From NCBI GenBank assembly GCA_029259835.1, contig JAJDEL010000791.1, positions 1 through 13,789 of the forward strand: a stretch of 13,789 bases of DNA. The letters are read 5' to 3'. A model generated the notes under the pieces. That model was not told where the DNA came from and ran no database searches. It saw nothing but the letters and a program-made list of their open reading frames with translations. Source of the DNA: Planctomicrobium sp. (GTDB lineage: Bacteria > Planctomycetota > Planctomycetia > Planctomycetales > Planctomycetaceae). A program made the translations under genes and the position numbers. This document shows positions 6,247 through 13,789 of this stretch, piece by piece (the stretch's first letter is position 1; every line of letters begins with the position of its first letter).

Positions 6247-7671
6247 CTATTTAATATACCGACGAAACTCCGGTCGATTCTTCCAGCCTTCGAGGTAGGG
6301 CTTGTACTCTTCAAGGGCCATCCAGGTTCTTGGTCCGGGGTCGGCAGGGATGACTTTGCCTTCGGGGTAGTCGTCTCCGGCGATGCTGTTGTCGATGGAA
6401 GCGTTCCACTTTTGCATCTGATCGATCATTCGTTTCGCGATTTCAGGATGGCTTTCAATCAGGTTTTTCTTTTCCTGTTGGTCACTGGTCAGGTGATACA
6501 GTTCGTACTTCTCGCTGCCGATTTTCTGAGTGATCAGTTTGTAATCGTTGTCGATCCATGCGGTGCGGTTCGTGTGCCGGAACCCGATGGGAGTTGGACG
6601 TTTTTTAAGTTCCTTCTTAAAGAGCGGAGCCAAGCTCAATCCGTCTCGCGTTTGCAACATGGATGAATCTGGCAAGCCGAGTACATCAACGAGTGTCGGG
6701 AAAATGTCCATCGTGCAGGCAGGGTAATTCGTGATGCGAGGCGATTTGATTTTCGCAGGCCATTCGATAACGGCTGGAACACGCAACCCACCTTCATAGA
6801 CCGAATTCTTAAAGCCGCGTAATCCTCCCACTGTTTCTGGCTTGATTTTCGGAAGCCCACCGTTGTCGCTGTTGAACCAGAAGAGTGTGTTCTCGGCGAT
6901 ACCCAACTTCCGCAGCGCCTTTCGAAGCGTGCCAATGCTGCGGTCCATGGCGACCAATTCGCCATAATGGCTCAATGAAGGATCTTTGAGTTCAGGGAAG
7001 TTTGCGTTGTCATCATCGCTCGCCATAAACGGGCTGTGCGGTGTTCCGTACCAGATGACGCTGAACGAAGGTCGGTCAGCAGCGACTTGTTTTTGAATGA
7101 ACTTGATCGCTTCGTCAACGACGATTTCCGAGGAGTCTCCTTTGAATTCTTCAAACTCCCCTGCCCGGCTTAAAATCGGATCACGATCAAAGAAGTTCGT
7201 GACTGACAACCATGTCCCGAATCCAAAACCGCCCGGGCTGCGGATGTCTTCTTTGAAGATTGGCGCGCCGGGACCGCGCATCCCATTGAGATGCCACTTT
7301 CCAAAATGACCAGTCGCGTATCCGGCTTGCCTCATTGCCTGTGCAATCGTCTTCTCTTGAGGTCGCAGCGGAACTCCGTGGTTTAAAACGCCCGTTCGAT
7401 CATTCGTGCGACCAGTCATCACAGTTGCTCTGGTCGGGGAACAGTTGGGGGCGCCAGCATAGAAACGGTCAAACCTCAACCCATGTGCGGCCATGGCATC
7501 AAGGTTCGGCGTTTTTAGAACGGGATGATTGTAATACCCGGTTTGCCCCCATCCCATGTCATCTGCCATCAGAAGAATGACATGGGGTCTGTTTTCGGCA
7601 GGCTCAGCACTCCAAAGTGAATTTGCAGATAACATGATTCCAAAGAAGACAAAGTGAAAGGCTCTGTGCAT
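6247..7671 (-). CDS. Exported arylsulfatase (type I, formylglycine-dependent)
   Basis: Two ATGs two codons apart are possible. I prefer the one at 7671 because AGGA (7681-7678) is six bases away, while it would touch the ATG at 7677. The product has 474 residues. Signal peptide 1-22 (MHRAFHFVFFGIMLSANSLWSA). Using this start, the sulfatase site is complete: Asp37-Asp38 in ADDMGWG, C77-S-P-T-R81, whose Cys must be oxidised to formylglycine, GKWH with Lys125 and His127, His212 in GTPHSP, Asp269-Asn270 in SDNGG, and Lys288 in GFKN. It should hydrolyse sulfate esters on sugars in the periplasm or outside the cell, and needs a formylglycine-generating enzyme encoded elsewhere. The substrate is unknown. 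It is divergent from the CNNM/CBS gene. Planctomycetes carry many such sulfatases. Confidence 0.95.
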   Translation of the reverse strand: MHRAFHFVFFGIMLSANSLWSAEPAENRPHVILLMADDMGWGQTGYYNHPVLKTPNLDAMAAHGLRFDRFYAGAPNCSPTRATVMTGRTNDRTGVLNHGVPLRPQEKTIAQAMRQAGYATGHFGKWHLNGMRGPGAPIFKEDIRSPGGFGFGTWLSVTNFFDRDPILSRAGEFEEFKGDSSEIVVDEAIKFIQKQVAADRPSFSVIWYGTPHSPFMASDDDNANFPELKDPSLSHYGELVAMDRSIGTLRKALRKLGIAENTLFWFNSDNGGLPKIKPETVGGLRGFKNSVYEGGLRVPAVIEWPAKIKSPRITNYPACTMDIFPTLVDVLGLPDSSMLQTRDGLSLAPLFKKELKKRPTPIGFRHTNRTAWIDNDYKLITQKIGSEKYELYHLTSDQQEKKNLIESHPEIAKRMIDQMQKWNASIDNSIAGDDYPEGKVIPADPGPRTWMALEEYKPYLEGWKNRPEFRRYIK

Positions 7672-7784
7672 TTTCATTCCTGAGCGAAGGTTTGTAACTT
7701 GCGTAGGAAGCGAGTCTACAATCCGGAATTCAACATTGAAATCCCGCGAACCAAACCTGACGAGACCTTAGCAGAAATTCATCG
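7672..7784. promoter_or_regulatory. Divergent promoter region between sulfatase and CNNM/CBS genes
   Basis: These 113 bases separate two genes that point away from each other, so promoters for both must lie here or overlap the coding ends. I see no consensus pair. The best plus-strand candidate, TTGTAA with TACAAT, has an overlong spacer of about 19 bases. The sulfatase ribosome binding site AGGA is at 7681-7678. No obvious site precedes the ATG at 7785. Confidence 0.35.
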
Positions 7785-8915
7785 ATGTACACTCTTCTCA
7801 TTTTTTATGCCTTCGTGGCTGTTGGCTTTTCGTTTCTGTGCTCCGTCGCCGAAGCAGTTCTGTTGAGCGTCACGCCGTCGTTCGTGGCGACACTCAAAGA
7901 GAACGGGAAGCCTTCGGCCACAATTTGGGAACAATTGAAATCCAATCTGGACCGGCCGCTTGCTGCGATTTTGACTCTCAATACTGTCGCGCACACCGTT
8001 GGAGCCGCTGGAGTGGGTGCACAGGCTGCTCAAATTTGGGGAACGCAAAACGCAGGCAGTCACGCTGTAAGCGCAGGCAGTCACGCGGTGGGTTGGACAT
8101 CAGCGGTGATGACTTTGGTGATCCTCATTGTTTCGGAGATTATTCCGAAAACGATCGGCGCCGTTTACTGGCGAAGTCTTGCTGCGTCGGTTGCGTACTT
8201 TGTGAAAGGACTCATCTTCATTCTTTACCCACTTGTTATTCTTTCAGAAAAACTGACACAACTGATCGGTGGAGGCGAACGGCACAATGTTGTGACACGC
8301 GCCGAAGTCGCTGCAATGGCAGCGATCAGCGCCGAAGGTGGGCATCTCGATGACAGTGAATCTCGAATCCTGGCGAACCTCTTCAAGTTTCAAAAACTTG
8401 TCGCGAAAGATGTGATGACGCCGCGAACGGTGATTCGCGCCTTCGCTGAGACTGTGACCGTCGACGAAGTCGTTCAACAGCACCCAACTCTTTCCGTTTC
8501 ACGGATTCCGACCTTCGGGGACGACATTGACGACATCACCGGATTTGTTTTGAAAGCCGACATCTTTCTCGCTTTGGCAAACGACAAGCACGAAACGATT
8601 CTGAAAGACCTGCGGCGAGAGATTGTCTCAGTTTCCGCCAAGACTCCGCTTTCAAAGCTCTTCGACCTCCTGCTCAATCAGCGGGCACATATTGCCATCG
8701 TCGTCGATTCTTACGGAGGGACTGATGGTCTGGTCACACTCGAAGATGTCATCGAAACTCTACTCGGTTTGGAGATTGTCGACGAAGCCGACAAAATCGA
8801 CGACATGCAGCATCTCGCCCGTAAGCAGTGGGAAAAACGAGCAGAGGCGATGGGTCTTGATGTCTCACATGTTGTGACACAAAAATCAGAAGAGACTGAT
8901 GAGGCAAGGGATTGA
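7785..8915 (+). CDS. CNNM (DUF21) and CBS-pair membrane protein, hemolysin C / CorC-related
   Basis: The product has 376 residues. The N-terminal CNNM domain (about 1-165) has four hydrophobic stretches, with FSFLCSVAEAVLLSVTPS at 15-32 and the family signature SEIIPK at 117-122. A CBS pair follows: CBS1 from DVMTPR (209-214) to about 265, and CBS2 about 276-330, ending GGTDGLVTLEDVIETLLGLEIVDE, which is very typical. Family members are linked to Mg2+ or Co2+ efflux and ion homeostasis, with the CBS pair sensing adenine nucleotides. It lacks the usual C-terminal CorC_HlyC domain and ends in a charged tail of about 45 residues, so it is shorter than most relatives. Residues 90-103 hold a duplicated AGSHAV peptide. 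No good ribosome binding site precedes the start, but ATG TAC ACT opens the first membrane segment correctly. Confidence 0.92.
   Translation: MYTLLIFYAFVAVGFSFLCSVAEAVLLSVTPSFVATLKENGKPSATIWEQLKSNLDRPLAAILTLNTVAHTVGAAGVGAQAAQIWGTQNAGSHAVSAGSHAVGWTSAVMTLVILIVSEIIPKTIGAVYWRSLAASVAYFVKGLIFILYPLVILSEKLTQLIGGGERHNVVTRAEVAAMAAISAEGGHLDDSESRILANLFKFQKLVAKDVMTPRTVIRAFAETVTVDEVVQQHPTLSVSRIPTFGDDIDDITGFVLKADIFLALANDKHETILKDLRREIVSVSAKTPLSKLFDLLLNQRAHIAIVVDSYGGTDGLVTLEDVIETLLGLEIVDEADKIDDMQHLARKQWEKRAEAMGLDVSHVVTQKSEETDEARD
8052..8093 (+). repeat. 21-bp tandem duplication inside the CNNM gene
   Basis: Two adjacent 21-base units (8052-8072, 8073-8093) match at 17 of 21 positions and share their first 14 bases. 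They encode AGSHAVS and AGSHAVG, in the loop between the second and third hydrophobic segments. The frame is kept. This looks like a small slippage or duplication event that the loop tolerates. Confidence 0.75.
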
Positions 8916-9216
8916 GCGAAGAGGGGCAAGGGGGAAGTTTTTGTAACCGTTCCCATTCGCACGTGCATGGTTCATCAAGATGACAAGTTTTTGGGCGTCG
9001 TCGAAAATGCGAGTCGCGAATCTCAGGAACGATATCAGTGAGCGGTGACAAAGTTTTCGCCTCAATTAGCACTGGGTGACTCACTTGGTGAAGTATCTTC
9101 GGTCAAGAGCTCTTCCTTTTTCTCAGTGCCTCCGCGTCTCCGTGGTGAATTCGTTTTTTGTCCACTAGCATGTACGAAGAATCAAACGTCTATTGTCGCA
9201 ACATAAGAAGAAATCA
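8916..9216. other. Non-coding spacer between CNNM/CBS and DMF-amidase-like genes
   Basis: This is about 300 bases with no convincing gene. It contains a dispersed-repeat-like element at 9111-9152 (listed separately), a short inverted pair GGGAA 8932-8936 / TTCCC 8950-8954 just past the CNNM stop, and two copies of AAGTTTTTG. The downstream gene must have its promoter here, but no consensus pair is visible. Confidence 0.4.
9111..9152 (-). repeat. Dispersed repeat-like element of the ACCACGGAGACxCGGAGG type
   Basis: Read on the minus strand, the core is ACCACGGAGACGCGGAGG followed by CACTGAGAAAAAGGA. I recall near-identical sequence (translated as TTETRRH) from intergenic regions and spurious short ORFs across many bacterial phyla, planctomycetes and cyanobacteria included. 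That recognition is from memory and not checked. Only one copy lies in this window. Its function is unknown to me. Confidence 0.5.
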
Positions 9217-10716
9217 ATGAAGAACTGCATGAATTTGCTCTGGGCTTTCACTCTCTTACTGACAGTGAATCTCTCGCAGTCACAAGCGGCTGAGAACGTC
9301 ATTGTTCAGGAGAACAAGAAGGTCGGCAGCCTTGACTGGCAACTGACGCGCGTTCGTCCGGACTCCGGTGGTTACAGGTCTTCATTGATCGAAGGGTACT
9401 GCTCGAAGCAAAGCGTCGCTGCCGGTGAGTCCATCGACATTATGGTTTCGACCGATCCGCCGTCTCCGTTCAAAATCGAATTCTTTCGCATGGGGTATTA
9501 CGACGGGCGTGGTGCTCGGTTAGTCAATACGATAGACATTCTTCAGGGAGTAGCGCAGCCGATTCCGAAGCCAGGCAAGAAGAATTTACACGAGTGCCGC
9601 TGGACGCCATCAACAAATCTCACGATCCCTGAAGATTGGGTGAGTGGCGTCTATCTCGGTCGGCTGACGACACTCCCAGCGAATGAACAACTTCCATACT
9701 GGCAAAGCTACGTTGTTTTTGTCGTCACCGATGATCGACCGGCGGATGTTCTCTTCCAGTGTTCGGACAATACCTGGCAAGCGTATAACCGTTGGCCGAA
9801 TAACTATTCGATTTATACGCACCCCAAAGGAAATCAAGGACCGTGGGCCGATGTCAGTTTTGATCGTCCCTATGGGAAAGAGGCTCAGTTCACCGGGGTC
9901 GTCTCTGATCCACTGACGTTCGGCTCAGGCGAGTTTTTGCCATTCGAATTCCCGATGGCGTACTGGCTTGAACAACACGGTTACGATGTCGCCTATTGTT
10001 GCAACAGCGACATGCTCACCCCGGACCGTGGGAAGAAGTGCAAAGTCTTTGTGAGTATCGGACACGACGAATACTGGGACATCCGGCAGTTCAACAGTGT
10101 GACACAAATGCGAGACGCCGGCGTGAACTTGCTGTTCCTTTCCGGGAACAGCGTCTGCTGGGTGACTCCCTTTCGCGAGTCCTCTTCTGGCAATCCGAAC
10201 CGAATCATCTTCCGTGGTGGCCCGTATGGTGCTCAGAACAAGTACGCACTTGATCGACTGAAACTGCACGGTCCATTCCCGGAACATGGTCCGGACGAAG
10301 GACTTCTCATGGGCGTCCGAAATATTGAACCAGTGAATGGTGGCGGCGATTGGATTATCACGAAAGCCGACCACTGGATGTTCGCTGGCACCGGAATCAA
10401 AAACGGAGACCGCATCCCAGGCCTCATTGGCTGGGAATACCACGGGCAACCCGCCGACTTACCTGGCCTGGAAATTGTCGCCGAAGGGACAGCTTTTCAA
10501 GGTGGAGTGAACCCCCAGCAATGGACAGCAACGATCTATCCCGGTCCGAAAAAAAACTTTGTCTTCAACGCGTCAACAATCTTCTGGGCGCAAGGCCTGT
10601 CGTCCCCACCCGGTCACGTCCTCCCCTGGTCCCACTGGAGCCGACCGCATGGTCCAGACGAACGTGTGCAAAAAATGACCAGCAACCTGTTGCAACGCGC
10701 GATCAGTGAGAACTGA
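9217..10716 (+). CDS. Exported protein with N,N-dimethylformamidase large-subunit-like domain
   Basis: I chose the ATG at 9217, preceded by the purine-rich AAGAAGAAATC, over an in-frame TTG at 9193. The product has 499 residues. Signal peptide 1-24 (MKNCMNLLWAFTLLLTVNLS, cleavage after SQA). An N-terminal beta-rich part (about 30-175) is followed by a region matching the C-terminal domain of the DMF-amidase large subunit: DNTWQAYNRW at 184-193, MAYWLEQHGYDVAYC at 247-261, VFVSIGHDEYW at 277-287, AGVNLLFLSGNSVCW at 301-315. In true DMF-amidase the active-site iron is held by two Tyr and a Glu; Tyr190 and Glu285 are candidates here. It lacks the small subunit gene nearby and is exported, so the substrate probably differs. 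Many proteins are annotated with this domain without known activity. Confidence 0.8.
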   Translation: MKNCMNLLWAFTLLLTVNLSQSQAAENVIVQENKKVGSLDWQLTRVRPDSGGYRSSLIEGYCSKQSVAAGESIDIMVSTDPPSPFKIEFFRMGYYDGRGARLVNTIDILQGVAQPIPKPGKKNLHECRWTPSTNLTIPEDWVSGVYLGRLTTLPANEQLPYWQSYVVFVVTDDRPADVLFQCSDNTWQAYNRWPNNYSIYTHPKGNQGPWADVSFDRPYGKEAQFTGVVSDPLTFGSGEFLPFEFPMAYWLEQHGYDVAYCCNSDMLTPDRGKKCKVFVSIGHDEYWDIRQFNSVTQMRDAGVNLLFLSGNSVCWVTPFRESSSGNPNRIIFRGGPYGAQNKYALDRLKLHGPFPEHGPDEGLLMGVRNIEPVNGGGDWIITKADHWMFAGTGIKNGDRIPGLIGWEYHGQPADLPGLEIVAEGTAFQGGVNPQQWTATIYPGPKKNFVFNASTIFWAQGLSSPPGHVLPWSHWSRPHGPDERVQKMTSNLLQRAISEN

Positions 10717-10762
10717 ACCTCTTGTCTGAAATCGTAGAAACTCCCAAGAAGTCGTTTGCAAC

Positions 10763-10791
10763 TTGACATTCATTATGCGTACAACTATAAG
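10763..10791 (+). promoter_or_regulatory. Near-consensus sigma-70 promoter for the protease-WD40 gene
   Basis: The -35 box TTGACA is at 10763-10768 (perfect) and the -10 box TATAAG at 10786-10791 (5 of 6), with a 17-base spacer. Transcription would start near 10798. That gives a leader of about 50 bases before the ATG at 10851 but only about 8 before the in-frame GTG at 10806, which argues for the ATG. Confidence 0.7.
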
Positions 10792-10850
10792 ACATTGTCT
10801 TTTGTGTGGCTCTATGCCGAGTATCTCACCCTGATGCGGGAGTTGAGTTG

Positions 10851-13757
10851 ATGTCTGGAACAACTGTGGATTGCTGGAGTTGTGGAGATTCTCTTCGGCT
10901 TAGGGAAGGAGTGATTGTTGCCGACGACGCGGTTTGCCCGAAGTGTGGAAACTATCTGAAAGGCGATCAGTGGGAACTCGATGACGAAGACGTGATCGGC
11001 GAATTCGACGATGAACATGCTACGCAAGACATGGAAGGTTCCGGTTGGTTGGGCAGCATTTTGGTCGGCGGAGTCTGTTCTGCCTTGCTGGTGATTGGCG
11101 TTGGGCTCGTGATGCTTCTCAATGAAGGTGACCCAGAGAAACGCGAAAATGTCGCAACTCTCGATCAGGAAACCTCTCAAGAAGAAGGAGTCATTTTCGA
11201 GAATAATGAGACTGATGCTTCAGTTCCCGTCGCGCCACCTGTTGAGTCACGACCCAATGCGACTCGACCGGTCACCATCCAACCTGGTGAGCAACCGCGA
11301 TCAAATCGCGGAATCGAACAGATTGGGAGAAACAAAGGCAAAAGCAGTAATGCCGCACGATTCACATTCTCGGACGGGGAGAACTATCAGTTCAAATACA
11401 GTGTTTCGGCGGAACTTGAAGATCGAACGGAAGTCACTTCTGGAACCTGTACGTACTCAATCAAAGATCGCGATCAACTCTCGAAGATTGTACAAGGATC
11501 AGGTGAAGGTTCAGGCACGGCGTTCGTTGTCGGTTCCGATGGTGTCCTTGTGACGTGTGCTCACGTAGTTGAGGACGCTCAGGAGATTACGGTCATCCTC
11601 GCTGGTTCAAGTTACGCCGCAGAAGTGTTGCAGATCGATGCCGCGACCGATCTTGCCGTGCTGAAAATTGATGCGAAGAAGCTGCATACGATTTCGTTGG
11701 CGAATTCTGATGACGCTCAATTGGGGCAAGACATTCGAGCTATTGGCTTTCCTTTGTCGGATGTATTGGGAACAGATGTGAAAGTCACACGAGGCACAAT
11801 TTCCGGCATTATGCAACGGGACGGACAGAAGCAATTTCAGATCGATGCGGCAGTCAATCCCGGAAATAGTGGTGGACCGGTCGTAAACTCGAAAGGGGAA
11901 GTGATCGGCGTGACGAGCGCGAAACTCTCCGGCGTTGAAGTGAATCGCGTCGGGTTTTGTGTTCCTTCAAGTCCGGTCCGAGAACTGATCAAAAAATCTG
12001 GAAGTCAGCTTCAAAAATCGAACGCGACGGAAGAACTCAAAGGACCGGCACTCGTGGCAGCGGTGATTCCGTCAGTTGCTTATGTGAAAGTGAAATCGGG
12101 ACCAGATGCTGGAGCAAAGCACACTGAGCTGAACTTCTCAGGCAGTTTCCACAAGACAATCAAAAATACCCGCGGACATCTGGTGCCCTCGTTTCGTTTC
12201 AGAGGGAGTCACTTGGGAATGGGACGCGGAACGATGCTGCTCACTCACCGAGGGGAAGTCATTCGGACAGCCGAAGAAGAACAACTCCCGTTTTTGATCG
12301 GCCCTCCTTCAGAATTGGCGATCTTCGAAATGAAGAAAGGCAAGCGAAAAACCTGGACGATTAAAAAGCAGACGAGCCTGATTCACGAAAAGCCAAAAAC
12401 AACAGCGTCTGGAATTCCGCTGCCGCGATTTCGTGATCCGTTCGGGCGCAGGCGAAACTCCGAAGTTGTGAAAGTTTTACCGGCCGTGGAAACTTCAACA
12501 TACTCCATTGAAAGCGAAAACGATCAGGAACTTGTCGTCAATAAGAAGTACGAGTTCCACACAACAGCCCCGCACAATGGTCAAACGATTCGCATGATTG
12601 GAAAGGGAACAATCAAATTCGACAAGTCAAAGGGGTTTACTTCCAGCTACGACTTCACTGGGACTTATCAAGTTGAATCTGAACAGGTCACACTGAAGGT
12701 GCCGCTGCATGTGACAGGATCGTTGTTAAGCCAAAAGGAAGTCGCGGATCAACTTGCTCGAATTGAGGAACAGAAAAAGAAGAATGCGGACCGACCGGCG
12801 GCTGTGAACTCAATGGGATCAGCCAAGACATTGGAATACCCGGTGAAACAGGAAATCTCAGAAATGGGCTGGGGAGTGAAATCACTCGCATTTTCACCTG
12901 ATGGTCGCTTTGTCGCTGCCGGAAAAGCTGATGACTTCGTGGAAATCTACGATGTTGAATCAGGCAGAAAGCTCTTTACCGAAGGACGACTGCAAGAGCT
13001 CGGAAGAATTTCTTCAATAGCATTTAGTCCTGATGGAAAGTCTTTGCTCGCTGGCGGCTATAAAGGACTCATCAACATTTGGGAGGTCGCTGAGAACGGA
13101 CTGCTGACACCAAAAGGCAGCTTTTCCGGTCACTCGAGGGAAGTCTCTGGGATTGCCGTTTCACCTGATGGTCAGCGAGTTATTTCGGTTGGCGCAGAGA
13201 AGCAACTCCGCTGTTGGAAACTGGAAACCGGGAAAGAGGAATTTGAGATTGCCGACTTCAAGTACAACAAATTTGGCATTCACTTTCTTGATGCCAAGCA
13301 CGCATTCGTCTCAGACGGTATTTCGCTCAAAAAAGTGAACCTCACGTCAGGCAAGGTTGAAGTAGACCACCAGCTTCGTGCAGCAGGATCTTCGAACAAC
13401 GTTTTCTTCGCTCCAGATGGCAGCGTAGTGACCGTTACTGATGGCTACTCTTTGAAACGCTGGAGTACCGAGGATGCAGCGGAATTCCCTGAGCTCAAAG
13501 GAAACGAAGTTCTCTGGGATGCCAGATACTCCGCCGATGGACAGAAAATCATCGCCGGTGGACGCGGGCATCTGGTTGTCTGGAATCTTTCCAAGCAAGA
13601 GCGTGAAGGGCACGTTCACTTGGGCGACAGCATTATGTACGTCAGACCACTCGCTCTCTCCAAAGATGGTCGCTACGTTGCCTGCTACCCAAGTTCCGCT
13701 GGACAATCACTGTGGGTTTTTGATTTGGAAGGCGTCGAACAATCGGTCAAAGAGTGA
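10851..13757 (+). CDS. Zinc-ribbon, membrane-anchored HtrA-like serine protease fused to a WD40 propeller
   Basis: The start is ATG 10851, with GGGAG (10838-10842) eight bases upstream. The product has 968 residues. Domains in order: a short zinc ribbon with C8-x2-C11 and C29-x2-C32; an acidic stretch 43-62; one membrane helix about 66-91; a Pro-rich linker; a trypsin-like S1C protease 214-384 with His238 (TCAHVVE), Asp267 (AATDLAVL) and Ser340 (NPGNSGGPV), so catalytically complete; a beta-rich region 400-626; a short helical linker; and seven WD40-like units from about 678 to 960 (for example AFSPDGRFVAAG 680-691, AFSPDGKSLLAGG 724-736), enough for one full propeller. No PDZ domain is evident. 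The topology suggests a cytoplasmic zinc ribbon and an exported protease and propeller. The role is probably envelope proteolysis with the propeller choosing partners, which is inference. Confidence 0.9.
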   Translation: MSGTTVDCWSCGDSLRLREGVIVADDAVCPKCGNYLKGDQWELDDEDVIGEFDDEHATQDMEGSGWLGSILVGGVCSALLVIGVGLVMLLNEGDPEKRENVATLDQETSQEEGVIFENNETDASVPVAPPVESRPNATRPVTIQPGEQPRSNRGIEQIGRNKGKSSNAARFTFSDGENYQFKYSVSAELEDRTEVTSGTCTYSIKDRDQLSKIVQGSGEGSGTAFVVGSDGVLVTCAHVVEDAQEITVILAGSSYAAEVLQIDAATDLAVLKIDAKKLHTISLANSDDAQLGQDIRAIGFPLSDVLGTDVKVTRGTISGIMQRDGQKQFQIDAAVNPGNSGGPVVNSKGEVIGVTSAKLSGVEVNRVGFCVPSSPVRELIKKSGSQLQKSNATEELKGPALVAAVIPSVAYVKVKSGPDAGAKHTELNFSGSFHKTIKNTRGHLVPSFRFRGSHLGMGRGTMLLTHRGEVIRTAEEEQLPFLIGPPSELAIFEMKKGKRKTWTIKKQTSLIHEKPKTTASGIPLPRFRDPFGRRRNSEVVKVLPAVETSTYSIESENDQELVVNKKYEFHTTAPHNGQTIRMIGKGTIKFDKSKGFTSSYDFTGTYQVESEQVTLKVPLHVTGSLLSQKEVADQLARIEEQKKKNADRPAAVNSMGSAKTLEYPVKQEISEMGWGVKSLAFSPDGRFVAAGKADDFVEIYDVESGRKLFTEGRLQELGRISSIAFSPDGKSLLAGGYKGLINIWEVAENGLLTPKGSFSGHSREVSGIAVSPDGQRVISVGAEKQLRCWKLETGKEEFEIADFKYNKFGIHFLDAKHAFVSDGISLKKVNLTSGKVEVDHQLRAAGSSNNVFFAPDGSVVTVTDGYSLKRWSTEDAAEFPELKGNEVLWDARYSADGQKIIAGGRGHLVVWNLSKQEREGHVHLGDSIMYVRPLALSKDGRYVACYPSSAGQSLWVFDLEGVEQSVKE

Positions 13758-13789
13758 GCGTTAACTTTGAGCAAAAAATTGTAGGTGAC
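13758..13789. other. Right-edge tail after the protease-WD40 gene
   Basis: These 32 bases follow the TGA stop and hold no recognisable start, hairpin or terminator before the window ends. Confidence 0.3.

Noticed and set aside
9925..10449. Minus-strand open frame of 174 codons
   Set aside because: It is antisense to the best-conserved part of the DMF-amidase-like gene.
10806..10850. GTG start for the protease-WD40 gene
   Set aside because: It would leave only a few bases of leader after the predicted transcription start, and the ATG at 10851 has a good GGGAG site.

Overview
The window looks like chromosomal DNA of a planctomycete (Planctomycetota; the family level is inference). The evidence is the mix of proteins: an exported Cys-rich Ala/Pro/Cys repeat protein beginning GLFGRGKCC after its signal peptide, an exported arylsulfatase with a CSPTR active-site motif, an exported beta-propeller glycosidase-like protein, an exported protein with an N,N-dimethylformamidase-like domain, and a large zinc-ribbon / membrane / HtrA-type protease / WD40 fusion. 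Genes are loosely spaced and often have weak ribosome binding sites. No species can be named. No rRNA, tRNA, CRISPR array, transposase or phage gene was seen.

Layout. At the left edge a Cys-rich secreted repeat protein runs leftward off the window (277 to 1, minus). A 250-base divergent gap follows. Two plus-strand genes come next, joined by an ATGA stop/start overlap: a seven-helix membrane protein (528-1490) and a TIM-barrel, class I aldolase-like protein (1487-2659). A minus-strand block follows: an exported alpha/beta hydrolase (3563-2718), an exported five-bladed-propeller glycosidase-like protein (5375-3747), a low-GC gene of unknown function (6093-5491) and an arylsulfatase (7671-6247). 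The gaps between them (115 to 183 bases) carry several inverted repeats, so they are probably separate transcripts rather than one operon. From 7785 the genes point right: a CNNM/CBS (hemolysin C-like) membrane protein, the DMF-amidase-like exported protein, and the protease-WD40 fusion, which has a near-consensus sigma-70 promoter.

How it fits together. Hydrolase, glycosidase-like protein and sulfatase are all predicted to be exported and would suit breakdown of sulfated polysaccharides, a typical planctomycete lifestyle; the link between them is inference from position only. The membrane protein and aldolase-like protein are probably translationally coupled. The least explained parts are the Cys-rich repeat protein, the low-GC orphan gene, the hairpin-rich spacer at 3610-3721, a dispersed-repeat-like element at 9111-9152, and the domain arrangement of the 968-residue protease fusion.
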